Source of the DNA: Copromyces sp. CBS 386.78
Lineage: Eukaryota; Ascomycota; Sordariomycetes; Sordariales; Sordariaceae
Length of the DNA: 64,000 nucleotides
Assembly (NCBI GenBank): GCA_030685235.1
Contig: MU839140.1
Span: 186,001-250,000, forward strand
Direction of reading: 5' to 3'
The position numbers and the translations under genes are program-made. Position 1 is the first letter of the stretch. The number at the start of each line of letters is the position of its first letter. This document shows, one piece after another, positions 11,590 to 22,277 of this stretch. The notes under the pieces were generated by a model, which saw nothing but the letters and a program-made list of their open reading frames with translations, searched no databases and was not told where the DNA came from.

Positions 11590-11838
11590 ATGAGCTCAAA
11601 CAACACATCCCATACCTGGGACAAAGAACCCAAGACGTGCTCAGTCACCACTACTTGTACTTCCGGTACATGTAGTTCTTCCGGCTCTTCTAGGTCCAGT
11701 GGTTCCGGCTCTGGTAGTTCTCGATCATCTGGCTCTAGTACCTCTGGATCATCTAGCTCAGCATCTGGGCCAACAGGAGAAACAAGACCTGCTGCTGGAA
11801 CAGTTACTGTTACTTGCTACTATCACAGTTGTAGGTAG
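11590..11838 (+). CDS. Small Ser/Gly-rich protein 1 (82 aa), Cys-containing ends
   Basis: ATG at 11590, TAG at 11836. The product begins MSSNNTSHTWDKEPKTCSVT, continues through a 40-residue Ser/Gly/Arg low-complexity core and ends with PAAGTVTVTCYYHSCR. Cysteines occur only in the two ends. There is no signal peptide or membrane segment. The frame can be extended upstream to 11488, but the extension has no domain content. It resembles five other small Met-Ser proteins between 12.6 and 24.8 kb in size, composition and start context. The stop is preceded by AGGTAG, so a 3' splice-out of the stop cannot be excluded. I do not recognise the family; expression is unproven. Confidence 0.5.
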   Translation: MSSNNTSHTWDKEPKTCSVTTTCTSGTCSSSGSSRSSGSGSGSSRSSGSSTSGSSSSASGPTGETRPAAGTVTVTCYYHSCR

Positions 11839-12664
11839 ATACACAGGCTACGAAATCGTAGCTGCTTTGGAATTTCAGATAGACATGGAATACTACATAC
11901 ATATCTGCCGGTACAAACAAGGCAAGAATTGTTGGCGAAAGCCGAAGAATCCTACATATCTCGCATGCAGGAATATGACCCTGTAAAGCTAGTCCTGGGA
12001 CGAACATAAGGTCAAATGGAAAACAACCAACGTCTATCAAACCGACCTACCGGTAACGGAATGGAAACTTTTATCTCGAATCCAAACGCTTCGAGAACCT
12101 CCAGTCTATCTGGAAGTTTGTAGGCCCTCCTAACCAGCTCGGTGTCAGCTAGCAAACTACTGGTTTCGCCCCCATCTCCTTCAACAACCCCACCCATACC
12201 CGCTCAAAGTCCAGTGACCAGTCTCAAACTACTTGGGCTTTCATAAAGTGTTTGTGTCAAACTCCCAGTCCCAGAAAGGATGAGAAAATGACTTAGGTTC
12301 CGTTGGCATCGACAGCCACGCAGAGCACGACATGGATGGATGCGTAGTGCAAACAACTTTGGGTTCAATTCCCAGCAGACAGACACTCCCCAAGTATCAC
12401 CTGGACAGTTCCTTGTCTTATTACAGGTATCTCCTGCGAACCTGCACTGGCTCAAAGGTCGAGTATAACTTTCCCGTCTCCCCTCAGCCCTGCTTCAAGT
12501 CAAATCCCCCTTTCTTCTTCTTTACCTACCTATCATCAGCATCAACATCCCCATCCCCATCATCACAAACCAACCACAAGTTCCAAGTTCCAACCCATTG
12601 CACTTCACCAAACCCAACCCACAAACCACACCCCAAACCAAAAAAATAAAAAAAATAAAACAAA
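11839..12664. other. Intergenic region; no supported gene
   Basis: About 830 bp between two small Ser-rich genes. A B-box-like GGTTCAATTCC at about 12362 looks tRNA-derived but has no matching acceptor stem. The last 180 bp are C/A-rich leader-like sequence in front of the next ATG. Confidence 0.45.
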
Positions 12665-12952
12665 ATGTCCGACACCAAATCCACCTCCTCCGGCTCGACC
12701 ATCGAAATCGACCGTGGCAACGGCGGCGGCGGTTCTTCTTCCTCCGGCTCGACCATCGAAATCGGCCGTGGCAACGGTGGCGGCTCCTCATCATCTACCT
12801 CCAACTCCAGTTCAGGCTCAGGCTCAGGCTCAGGTTCAGGCTCAGGCTCAGGCAACGCCCATTATTACGAGACGATTGAGACCACTACCGAGGTAATTGA
12901 GACGTACACCGAGACGGAATGGGGTGGTAGCGGTTCTTCGAGCCGCAGGTAG
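12665..12952 (+). CDS. Small Ser/Gly-rich protein 2 (95 aa) with internal repeats
   Basis: The ATG sits in the context CAAAATGTCC; the TAG ends at 12952. The protein contains a 20-residue unit repeated twice, with cores SGSTIEIDRGNGGGGSSSS and SGSTIEIGRGNGGGSSSS, then a (GS)n tract, then an aromatic and acidic Thr-rich segment ETIETTTEVIETYTETEW, and a Ser/Arg tail. The alternation of a conserved IEI/RGN core with Gly-Ser linkers suggests short interaction motifs on flexible linkers. Other frames over the same DNA are also open because of the repeats, but only this one starts like the other Met-Ser proteins nearby. The stop again follows AG and reads GTAGGTA. Function unknown. Confidence 0.5.
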   Translation: MSDTKSTSSGSTIEIDRGNGGGGSSSSGSTIEIGRGNGGGSSSSTSNSSSGSGSGSGSGSGSGNAHYYETIETTTEVIETYTETEWGGSGSSSRR

Positions 12953-13334
12953 GTACATTACCTAAGCGGTGGCGGTGTTTAGCAAGTAGGGGGGGAAACA
13001 GGATGTGGAAACATGGAGAGATTAGCAGTCTAGAGAAACTGAAGGGATTTAAAGCAGCACGAGGAACAAAGAGGAAAAAAAAAAAAAAAGAGAGAGAAGA
13101 AAAAAAAGACACAAGGGGGGCATCAAGGAATTTCGTTGGAGAAATAGAGCTCATAGGTATTTGAGCGATGCAAAGCATCGGCATCATAGACATTAACTGC
13201 AGCTAATCGACCATAACCCTTGAAGTGAAGACCTTAGGTAATAACCATGCCGAACAAACTCCAAACGACCATATCATATCATAACCCATCTCATCATGTC
13301 CCATCCTTGCGACTAATGATGGAAACAAGCTACC
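12953..13334. other. Intergenic region with A-rich tract; no supported gene
   Basis: Spacer between a small plus-strand gene and the converging oxidoreductase gene. It includes a 13 bp A run near 13076-13089 followed by GA-rich sequence. Confidence 0.5.
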
Positions 13335-15469
13335 TTAAGCAGCAGCAACCTGCTCCTTCTTGCCCGCCTCATCAGCAGGCGCCAGCCCCGCCTTGGCCGG
13401 TCCAGAGACACAAATACCCTCCTTGGAGAAGCGCGAGCCATGGACGGGGCAATCGAAGCTCTTCTCGACGTGGTTCCAGCAGACGACGCCCTTGAGATGG
13501 GGGCACAAAGCGCTGAACTTCTTGACGTTGCCGTTCTCGTCCTTGTACACGGCGATGGGCTTCTTGGCGTCGGCCTGTTCCGTTATTCGTCATTCGTTAG
13601 CATACCTACCTGTAGTCAACCAACTTGATGCAAGAAAAAACATACCTTATTCAAAACACCACCACATCCCCTGGGCAAGTCCTCAATATCCTGGATATCC
13701 GTCTGCAAATACCGCTTGTACTGCGCATTAATCTGCAAGTCATGGCTGAGCATGCTCGGCAGGGACTTCAGAATGCTGGCCACACGCTTGGGGTTGTACA
13801 GATCCGCCCACGGGTTCTTGACGCCATCAATCTCGTCCGCCAACAGCCTGCCCGCCAAAACACCGTGTGTCAAGCCATCGCCCGAGTCACCGGTGATGAT
13901 GTAGATCTTGTCGTTGCCCTGGTTCTTGCCGATGAAACCCAGGTAATCCACCGGCTCAAAGATCTGGCCAGACCACTTATAATCGGTGCTGCCCGCCTGG
14001 GGGAAGCGCTCCCGCGTCCACTTCTCCAGCTCGTCAAAGCGGGGCGTGGTCTCCTCCTGGCCGACCTTGTGGTCGCAGCCGCCGACGACGAGGTAATCAT
14101 TCTGCTCGTCGCACTCGGTCAGACGCACGTACTTGTACTCTTCTGCGTTGTCGTAGAGGAGACAGTCCTCGACGGAGCCCTTGGGCACGCGCACGGCGAT
14201 GCAGTAGGTGCGGTAGAACTCGAGCTGGGCGATGACGCTCAGCTTCTGCAGGGGGACGCAGGTGGCTTCGATGGCGTTTTCGGCCTTGATGGTGTGGCCG
14301 CCTTGGGTGGTGATCTCGACTGTCTTGTGGCCCATTCCCAAGAGCTCGATGCCCTTCTCCTTGACGTCCATGACGCGGGTGCGGGCGTAGCATTGGAAGT
14401 TGGGCTGGGTCTTGAGCCAGTTGAGGACACCGACGAGGTAGCGGGTTGGGTGGAAGGTGGCTTGGTTGTCGGCTACCATGCCGCCGCGTTGGTCGATGGA
14501 GGAGGTCCAGCCGCGGACTGTGAGGTTGGGCTGTTGAACGTCTCTGTCAGTATTACGGTGTTATATAAAGGGTACCCAGAGCACAGGACTCACATCAAAC
14601 CTTGTCTCCATGCCAATCTTTTTCTGGAATTCCGCCTCCTCCTTCAACTGCTGCAGCTCATCCTCATGCTTCTTCTCGCCCACAGGGAACTGGCTGATAT
14701 CATACGCCGGCAACTTGCGATACTCGCAGTCAATGTTCAGCTCCTTGGCAATCTCCCCAATCCTGTCTCTCGCCCACGCATGGCTAGCAGCAGCCTGCTT
14801 TGCGCCCTCCTCGCCGTGCTTCTTGGCAATCTCGACGAACCCATCGTCTAAATCGTTGGTCAAGTGGCCAGAGGTACGGCCGGACTCGCCAGACAGCACG
14901 TTGCGGGCCTCAATGAGAGTGACTTGCTTGCCACGCTTGACCAGCTCGTAGGCGGTGGAAATACCGGCGATACCGGCGCCGATGATGGCGATGTCGGTTT
15001 CGACGTCTTGGGAGAGGGAGGGGAACTCGGGGATCTTGGACCAGGGCAGCTTGTGCGTCCAGACGGGATCGGTGGAGCCGGAGGACTGCATCGATCGGTA
15101 GGGTTGGGTGTTTACATCGGTCATGGTTGCGAAGCTTTGTCTGCAGCACATGCACCTAGAGTTAGATCAGGCCAACCAACGTCTGGACATGTGGTTAATG
15201 AAGACATACCTAGGAGTAAGGGCTTGTACTTGAGAAAGTGCCTGGTAACGAGGGGCAGTTGTGCGAGTCTGGGGAGCAGATGGTTGTTGTTGTGTCTGGG
15301 TGGTGATGGTGCGGGTAGTAGTAGTGCAAGTTCCCCTCAGCTTATAAGAGAAGGGGGTTGCTACAGTGACGTCACGAGTCGCAGAGGTCGCGGAAAGACG
15401 ACCAGACACGGCGTTTCTGGCCAAAAGTCGGGTGGTTTGTCTCTGGCAAGCTGATGCGAGGATGGCCAT
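13335..15469 (-). CDS. FAD-dependent oxidoreductase (DAO type) with C-terminal Rieske [2Fe-2S] domain
   Basis: Four exons, 15469-15210, 15155-14594, 14530-13646 and 13574-13335, are separated by introns of 54, 63 and 71 bp with consensus ends, all in phase, and encode 648 residues. Residues 1-87 are Arg/Ser/Thr/Gln-rich and nearly lack acidic residues, like a mitochondrial presequence. IIGAGIAGISTAYELVKRG at about 144-162 is the FAD-binding dinucleotide fold, followed by a glutamate in LIEAR. Exon 4 holds the Rieske motif CPHLKGVVCWN...DCPVHGSRF, with ligands C593, H595, C611 and H614. The same DAO-plus-Rieske order is known in bacterial proteins of the YhfW kind and in fungal homologues; the substrate is not established. 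An in-frame Met (98, codon at 15124) lies just before the conserved part and could give a cytosolic form. A 408-codon frame antisense to exons 2-3 is a shadow. Confidence 0.9.
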
Positions 15470-16350
15470 TTCTTAGTTTGTGAAAGAGTTGGTAGTAGCT
15501 GGTGTCGCTGGTGTTGGTGATATGTACGGGGAAAGGAAAGTAAACAAACGGAAAGATGTGGTAGAGGGAAGAAAGAAAGCACCTTAATGGGACAGGAAAA
15601 TTGCGGGAAAAAGCTGAGAAAGATGGGAATGCAAAAAGCAAAGCTGCAATTGGCTTGCGATCGGAATGTTTCGTCCGATTTAAAGATTGCGGTCTTGATG
15701 GGTTGATCACCCGTTTGTTTACACCTTGATGGTTTCTGATGATGCCTACATGTACCTGTGAGCCCCACCCACTTACACTAGGGAAAGTCATGACGACATT
15801 TGCGTTGACCATCAAAGGGGAGGGTGCACGGATCACTTTACTTGTACTGTGTACAGCGTGCTTAGCTTAGGGGCGTCTGGAGGGAGATCACCAGCAACTC
15901 TCACGACGCTTCGGTTTCGGATGGGGATCGTGGGGGGAAATCATTAAAGGTAGCACGAGAAGGGATTCATGTGTTTTCATTGACTTTTTGTGGAAGACGA
16001 AGTGTTAAAGCACATTGTTGTTGTGTAGCAGTCTTCAACCACGAGTTAAACCCTAACCCGGGAGAGCCTCGAGCTGTCCCGGAATGACGAGGACATCGTT
16101 TCCCTTCCCCACTGTCAAAACAGTTGCAAGAAATTGCAGACACAGGACTTTGATTCTCGACTAACTTGGCCCTATTTTAGCATCATTATATTGACGCTTG
16201 GAACCTCGTGTTGGCCATCACCGGCATCCCGAGTCCTGTTGCACTTGACATAGCGAACCCCAACCCTGGTTCAGCAACACGAATTGGTCCCCAGCACAGA
16301 CCAGCCCCTCCTCTCACTGTCAAGTGTCAACACCAACCAGACAACTCCCA
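15470..16350. other. Intergenic region upstream of the oxidoreductase; no supported gene
   Basis: Nearly 900 bp. The first part must hold the oxidoreductase promoter. Short minus-strand frames around 15370-15836 overlap exon 1 and its leader, and have no domain-like content. Confidence 0.5.
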
Positions 16351-16866
16351 TCAAACCTTCATAGCAAAAACCTCACTCTCAAACCTCCACCTCTCGGCCT
16401 CTTCTCCCCTACCCAACAACTCAATCTCCTCATCACTAACCTCCTCCCTCTTTTTCCCCGCCCAAACCACCACCCCACTGTTCTCATCCCCCTCCTTCCC
16501 ACAAACAACCCGAACCCTAACCCTCCCCTCCTCCGCCAACTCCTCGAGTTTCTCTCCATTCACAATCGGCTCCCGCATCACCACCTCTTGACTACGTGCC
16601 TCTCCAGGACCCAAAGTGACCAGCGCGTCTTCGGGAGGGGGCATGGCGCGCTTGATCATGAGCTCAGGGAAGTCCATCTTGTTGGATGGGTTGGAAGGGG
16701 AGGAGATTTGGATAAGGCCGAGTTGGATGGCGAGGGGGTCGAGAGGGGAGGACCAGGTTAGGAGGGTTATGGGCACCGAGGGGGAGGTATTGCGCAGGGT
16801 TAGACGGAGAGTTGGAGGGCTGGCGGTGGGGTCTGGCTGGGTGATGAGTAGGGAGAGGGAAGACAT
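16351..16866 (-). CDS. Small conserved fungal protein resembling the deuterolysin prodomain
   Basis: The ATG at 16866-16864 starts MSSLSLLITQPDPTASPPTL and the frame runs 171 residues without an intron to 16351. Upstream extension of the frame has no ATG. The segment LRLTLRNTSPSVPITLLTWS followed by SPLDPLAIQLGL, and later FPELMIKRAMPPPEDALVTL, then LGPGEA, reproduces the order seen in M35 protease prodomains: a beta-strand with NT, a run of hydrophobics with a T-P/S-L-D turn, then a pre-Kex region with LxPGE. I recall this as a conserved small fungal protein of unknown function. There is no signal peptide, so it is probably cytosolic. It is divergent from, and 2.2 kb away from, a true deuterolysin gene whose own prodomain shows the same pattern. 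The relationship is inferred by eye. Confidence 0.7.
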   Translation of the reverse strand: MSSLSLLITQPDPTASPPTLRLTLRNTSPSVPITLLTWSSPLDPLAIQLGLIQISSPSNPSNKMDFPELMIKRAMPPPEDALVTLGPGEARSQEVVMREPIVNGEKLEELAEEGRVRVRVVCGKEGDENSGVVVWAGKKREEVSDEEIELLGRGEEAERWRFESEVFAMKV

Positions 16867-18946
16867 GTTGGGGGATGATGTTGGCGAGTTGCTGCAGAAG
16901 AACCGATGTTGCACTGTTGGCCATCTGCTATCAGCAAAAATAGGACCACAAGCCAGCGGACGCGCTCAATATCCGTACCGTCACTTACCTCGGCATTCAA
17001 CAGCTATGCTTCGACGATTGGAAGCTGATACAGCGCGGGGTCAACCAGAATACAGCACTCGGAGACTTTCAAAAGACAGGAAGCAATCAAGAAGCCGGTT
17101 CAAAGACGATGTCAAGTCGAGAGATATGCTACCTACACGGCCCTCTTTCGGTCAAGGTTGCGAGAATCCCACGTCTTCATCTGCCTTGGCGCCAGCTGCC
17201 TCAACTGACAGCTGACTGGCAGGGCGCTTGAAGATGTCTTCATGCACGTCACTGGTCAAGGTAGGAAACCGGCTCCATCACCACTGTAACTACGGCACTG
17301 TCTAGCCGACGCTATCGGCTATCCCCACCTTCCCTTCTCGTTCTATCCTCCAGTTTCAAGCTGTTGCCTAACGCCGATTCACTGCACCGTCACTTATACG
17401 ATAATCCGAACCTTGACCACCTCGTGCCCCGATGATGGAAGCGAGCAAGCCACTCACACGACCATTTCTTTCCTTACATATTGTTCGGCAAGATATCAAA
17501 TGAACTGTCACTGACAACTTGGCGGACTGGAACTGCATTGACCGAGAGAAACATCCAGAGCAACATCCCCCTCCTCAACGGCTCAACCTACCCCGGATGC
17601 ACCTCAAACTCAACTATTGTCTTCACAGAAAGGGCAGTCACGGATGTGGAGCCTGTATCAGGAAGGTGAAGCTGGACAAGACATGGTACGCAATGCCACC
17701 TCGGGTGGGGGAAGCAACAGCCAGGGATCCGGCGGCATTGTTCCATCGATAGAGTTGCGGGAAGATCGCCCCTCGATGAGATTGGCAGTCAATTTCCGCC
17801 AAGGACGGAGGAGGAAGACATAGACATTGGATATGCCACCGCACTGACCAACAGCGGAATCTGATAAGGGGCGTCCTTTAACGGTCAGGATTTGGTGATC
17901 AAGTGTCTGATATAGATGAGTGCTGACTTGACGTTTATGCTTCACAGGCCGGAAAAATCGTCAAGTCATACTAATCATTGGTATGGACCGGAGCATCAAG
18001 CCTGTCAGAACCTTACTGCTTACTCCCTTCCAAATCCCGGAGCTGGTCGACTTCCCCCGCAAATCTTGGACGGCAACATGGCACTTTGGAACAATGAAAC
18101 CCTCCAATCATTCAATCAATTCATGCATTTAGGGACGGCTGCCATCCTACTCTGAAACCGCCTGGGGCACAACCTCCTTCCAAAGCGAGTTAATCTCGAG
18201 ATTTCTCTTCGGCAGAGCCCCATGTCTCGAGGACTTCAGGACAGCGTTCAAAAGCAAAGGAAAGCAGGGGGGTCACCGCCCACCCTTGCTTTGTTCCCTT
18301 CGCTTGGCTTTTGGTTCGTTCCGAACACCGTTTCCGGCACGATCGAGGTACGAAAGGGAACATTGACCTATCTCGCTGGAAGCCGGCCCAAGAGCTGTGA
18401 CTTTGGCGCGGGCGTAAACAAGTTGACCGCCTCCGAGCTAACCTAGGCGGTGGACTGTTGGAGGACGGGATTCCCCATATTGGACTACTGTTATACTCCG
18501 GACTCCGTATATCGTTCATGGAAACAAGTGCCTATAACCCCGTCTGTCTAGGGGGGCGCTTCATTTCCCGCGGTCCCGCCAGGCACGATTTCATGCGCCT
18601 TGAATTACATATCTCCCGAAACCACCTAACAACCGCCAATGACGGACATGGAACCCCCATCATCAATACATTGAGAGTCACCCATTGTTTTCAGATGTCA
18701 TACATATTTCTTATCTGAAGCCACGTGGAGAAGAAAACGACATTCCTTTCTCGTCTCCACATCCGCCTGGGTGTCCATCAGCTCCAGTCCCGCTGAAAGA
18801 CACTGCAACTTCCCTACCCCATCTTCCTATTTGCGTATAGCCTCCTTTCTTTGGGACATGGAGTCCGTCTGGAATGAAGCCAAGGTCTGCTCGGCCGAAT
18901 GTCGCCATCATGGTTCTCTTCCAGAAAGAGTCGACACTTCAAGTCC
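16867..18946. other. Long intergenic region; possible decayed zinc-cluster fragment
   Basis: Two kilobases without an intact gene. Around 17628-17681 the plus strand reads RKGSHGCGACIRKVKLDK, which resembles the first half of a Zn2Cys6 cluster with one residue deleted and the third Cys replaced by Leu; no second half follows. Other open frames are short and featureless. The region nearest 19050 is the deuterolysin promoter. Confidence 0.4.
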
Positions 18947-18955
18947 TATATAAGG
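18947..18955 (+). promoter_or_regulatory. TATA box of the deuterolysin gene
   Basis: TATATAAGG lies 95 bp before the ATG at 19050 and is followed by a C/T-rich stretch typical of fungal start regions. Position and match are good, but the transcription start is not known. Confidence 0.6.
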
Positions 18956-19049
18956 CGTCATCCTCTTCCCTCTAACCCGGACCAAGAGAGAGAGAGATCA
19001 GCAGTGCTCCCCAGACAAGTCTCAGTTTCGCACCTCTTCTTCTGCAATA

Positions 19050-20144
19050 ATGAAGTTCCTCGCCGGTCTCTCCCTCATTGCCTCGGTGGCCTCCGCCATG
19101 AGCGTTGACTTGACTCAGCGTGGCGGTCCCCTTGACGTCAAGATCGAGGTCGTCGGCAACACCAACGTCAAGGCTAGCATCACCAACACGGGCATGGAGC
19201 CTCTGAAGGTCCTCAAGACTGGTTCCATTCTTGATACTGCTGCTGTTGAGAAGACGCAGATCTTTTCTTCTTGTAAGTCCAGGCACCCCCTTAACCACAA
19301 CAACTACATGTAACACTTCTCAGCCGGCCCCGTCGCCTTCGACGGTCTCCGTCTCCGCGTAGCCGCCTCCCACCTCACGGAAGATGCCTTCCAACTGATC
19401 GCCCCCGGCGAGACGGTCTCCGCCACTTGGGACCCAGCCGAAGTCCACGACCTCTCCGCCGGCGGCTCCTTCGACCTCAAAGTCTCGGGTGCTCTCCAAT
19501 TCGCCGACGTCGACAGCGTCCAACTCAAGGGCACCATCCCCTTCTCCTCCAACATCATAACCGGCCACTCGGTCGACGGCGCCGCCGCCTCCGCCGCCCG
19601 GCACTCCTTCCACGCCAAGCGTTCCGTCGTGCAATCCGACTGCACCTCTACCAAGGGCACCGCCACCCGCACAGCAATGAGCAACTGCCGGGCTTTGGCC
19701 GCCGCCGCCTCGCAAGCCGCCTCCTCCGGCGCTGCCGCCAAGATGACCGAGTACTTCAAGTCCAGCACCTCATCCACGCGCTCCACCGTCGCCAACGTCT
19801 TCGCCAAGATCGCCTCCGAATGCGGCTCCACGACCTCGGGCGTAGCAAAGTACTACTGCTCCGACGTGTACGGCGCTTGCTCGAGCGGGGTTTTGGCGTA
19901 TACCCTGCCCAGCGCCAGCTACATGGTTAATTGCCCGCTGTATTTCTCGGCGTTGAGCGCGCTGAGCAGGACGTGCCATGCGCAGGACCAGGCGACCACG
20001 ACGCTGCATGAGGTTACGCACCTGAGCCAGATCAAGGGCACGACGGACCAGAATGGCTGCTATGGGTATAGTTGTGTGCAGAGCCTTAGCGCGAGCCAGA
20101 ATCTGAATCATGCGGATACTTATGCGTTGTTTGCTAATGGTTAG
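19050..20144 (+). CDS. Secreted deuterolysin (neutral protease 2), M35 zinc metalloprotease
   Basis: Exons 19050-19272 and 19324-20144 flank a 51 bp phase-1 intron (GTAAGT...TCTCAG), giving 347 residues. MKFLAGLSLIASVASA is a signal peptide. The prodomain ends at a Kex2-type K173-R174, leaving a mature enzyme of 173 residues, normal for the family. The zinc site is H303-E304-V305-T306-H307, with the third ligand D316 in GTTDQNGCYGY, spaced nine residues from H307 as in aspzincins; NHADTYALFANG closes the protein. About nine Cys in the mature part fit a disulfide-bonded secreted enzyme. Deuterolysins cleave basic proteins and act in extracellular nitrogen scavenging. A TATA box is present. All key residues are intact. 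Confidence 0.95.
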
Positions 20145-21224
20145 TTTGTTTGTTCTTGTTGTTTAACCCCGCCCCTGAACCTGTTACCTGAGAGGAACGG
20201 GAATTGCAATGGGAGGATGACTTCGTTGCTGACTTGAATACCTACCTACCTTACCTAGCTATCTACGTTGGCTGTTAACTTGAAACGCGGTTCGACAACA
20301 TGACTGGACTTGAAGTCACTGAGAGTAATTGGAGCCTGCACGGAGGTGATGGGACAAAGACGGGAGAGAAATCGGGGAGTTGGTTGCCGAGGGAGGGATT
20401 GCCATGGTTGGTAAGGTACATTGCTTTGTTGTCCATGGCAGAGATGGGTGGGTGTTGTTTGGGCGGGCGGGCCATGTGAGGTCTGGTAGGACAGAGTGTT
20501 CTTACCTATTCATTGTGCAACCTTCTTGGATACCTTACTTAGCGGTAGGTAAGGTACTGTACACTGAGGGCTTACCGTCCACCTGCTGTGTATAAGGGAC
20601 CTACTGCCTACCAGCAGGTATCTGGTAGCATGGAACTGAATGAAGTAGAATCAAATGTCGATGACATGCTATTTATACCCGGGGTCTGGTTGACTCCAGT
20701 CCGGATCTTAAAGAGGGGAAAGAAAGATTGATTACCCGGTCTGGAACTGGATGACGAGCTTCGACCACATTAGTACAAGTGCAATAAATTAGGGGTAACA
20801 ACGGTGTCAGAGTGCTTGGGTGAATCCAAGCTCTTGAGGTGACGAAGGATGCTGTCGTTTGTCTTCTCTGGCGTCGAAGTGAATGACTACCTATGAGGTA
20901 ACATGTTGACGTGGATCGACGATAAGAAAAGTGAAGCTTGCTGATCCATTGAAGCACAAAGTACCTCCATGGTCTATGTTGACGGTTGACGGAAGTAAGA
21001 AATATGCGACATCGTCCATGATACATCGCCTGACTCCAGGAGACAGTGATGTGGAAAGAAAATGAATTGCGAAAGAGATATAACTGACAGGACAGGTAAA
21101 CCGATTCTTGCTCATTCACGACTCCTCCCTGTCTTCTAGCCTACAGACATACCATAGCCCATACTCGCGCGACAGTTCTTCTTAACAACCACACTTGGCG
21201 CAAACCAACCACAAAACGGTCACC
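20145..21224. other. Intergenic region; no supported gene
   Basis: About 1.1 kb between the deuterolysin and a small Ser-rich gene. It contains TACCTTAC/GGTAAGGTAC words near 20240 and 20530-20555. Minus-strand frames at 20673-21119 have no recognisable content. Confidence 0.5.
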
Positions 21225-21467
21225 ATGTCCTCTTCAGACACTCCCACTTCCAACGCCACCAGCTCATCCACTACCCAGAGTGGCTCTTCCTCTAGTAATA
21301 CCTCCTCGTCAACTTCGACGAGCGATAACAAGTCAAGTTCCACTTCCACTTCTACGGGATCCACGAACACTTCGTCCACCACCACTTCCTGCTCCGACCC
21401 TTCGGCAGCATTTGACCGCATCAGGATTGAGGGAGCGATGCAATACTGGGGGAGCAAGAATGGTTAA
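21225..21467 (+). CDS. Small Ser/Thr-rich protein 3 (80 aa) with SDPSAAF C-terminal motif
   Basis: The ATG at 21225 in CACCATGTCC starts a frame ending in TAA at 21467. About two thirds of the residues are Ser, Thr or Asn. The end is ordered: STSTGSTNTSS, a short Thr/Ser/Cys spacer, SDPSAAFDRIRIEGAMQYWG and SKNG. The STSTGSTN and SDPSAAF blocks recur in the gene at 24527 with different codons for nearly every residue. That is good evidence that this is translated and constrained. There is no signal peptide, so despite the composition it is probably intracellular. Function unknown. Confidence 0.65.
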   Translation: MSSSDTPTSNATSSSTTQSGSSSSNTSSSTSTSDNKSSSTSTSTGSTNTSSTTTSCSDPSAAFDRIRIEGAMQYWGSKNG

Positions 21468-22277
21468 ATCAAAGGAGGAACGGGCGATAGGGAAATGGGA
21501 GGAAGAAGGAATGGAGTAAATGTCAGGCAATAGCAAATGCATGGGGTATTGGCCTAGGCGGCAAGCAGTGAGATAATTTGACCCCGGGATGGGAAAATAC
21601 CATAAACTGGAAATCAGAAGTCATGCATGTTGACGTGTCCTGCCATTGCTTTGCAGCAGCTGCAGGTTTTGCATGCATCCTGTTCCTATCACCGTATCAC
21701 GTACCGTAACTCGGGAAAATTGGCCAAATGCTCCTCGCAGAAAACGCAGGGTCAGAGGATTGCCATTTGCAGAGATCTGACAGCCGTCAAAAGCATACCC
21801 CTGTAGTGTACACGGATAGTCGTCGGACACCTTTAACCCTACAGTAGCTGTTGACCGTGCAATTCCCCGAGTTTCTGCAGTACTCGACCACTCTTTCCCA
21901 GTGGACCTCAAGTATGAACTCCCACTTACTTGCGCTTGCCGTTTGCTGTCACTACAATAGCATTTTGTCTCTCACCAAGGTCATCATTTCCGCCCATTTT
22001 CTCGAAATGTCCATTCCGGTCCAAAAGTTCATTTCCCTCATCTACAACCATACCAATCTCTTCCAGTTCTTCGTCCGTCCTGTGACCAACATCAAGGCAG
22101 AAAGCCCAACAGGTACCTATCTCTTCCGTTTCCAACGAATCTTCTCGCTAGTCCCCATGACCCTTCCTTCTTCTCCCAATTAAGGTATATTCCAATCAAT
22201 CACTTCCATGTTTCTACAAGTACAAATCCAGCTGACGTCCATATTGCCTACCTATACCGGCGTGGAGGTACTCTCAG
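21468..22277. other. Intergenic region; no supported gene
   Basis: About 800 bp. Open frames exist on both strands at 21850-22180, but they overlap and neither resembles a known protein. One plus-strand frame leads into an acidic PED-rich frame opposite the next gene. Confidence 0.4.

Noticed and set aside
12340..12390. tRNA-like T arm (TTGGG TTCAATT CCCAG)
   Set aside because: The stem and loop look right, but no 5' strand pairs with the following CAGACAG, and no D arm or anticodon arm can be drawn.
12598..12879. Overlapping Arg/Leu-rich and Pro/Glu-rich frames around small protein 2
   Set aside because: They are the same repeats read in other frames; only the Met-Ser frame shares start context and composition with the other small genes.
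11836..12960. Splicing of small genes 1 and 2 into one longer protein
   Set aside because: Both stops overlap AGGTAG-like donors, but no acceptor plus continuing frame could be followed convincingly, and gene 2 has its own leader and start.
13625..14851. 408-codon plus-strand open frame
   Set aside because: It lies antisense to exons 2 and 3 of the FAD-Rieske gene, is Leu/Val/Ala-rich as expected from complementing a GC-biased coding frame, crosses that gene's introns, and has no motif of its own.
16045..16062. Telomere-like AAACCCTAACCC
   Set aside because: Only about one and a half units, interstitial, with no repeat continuation.
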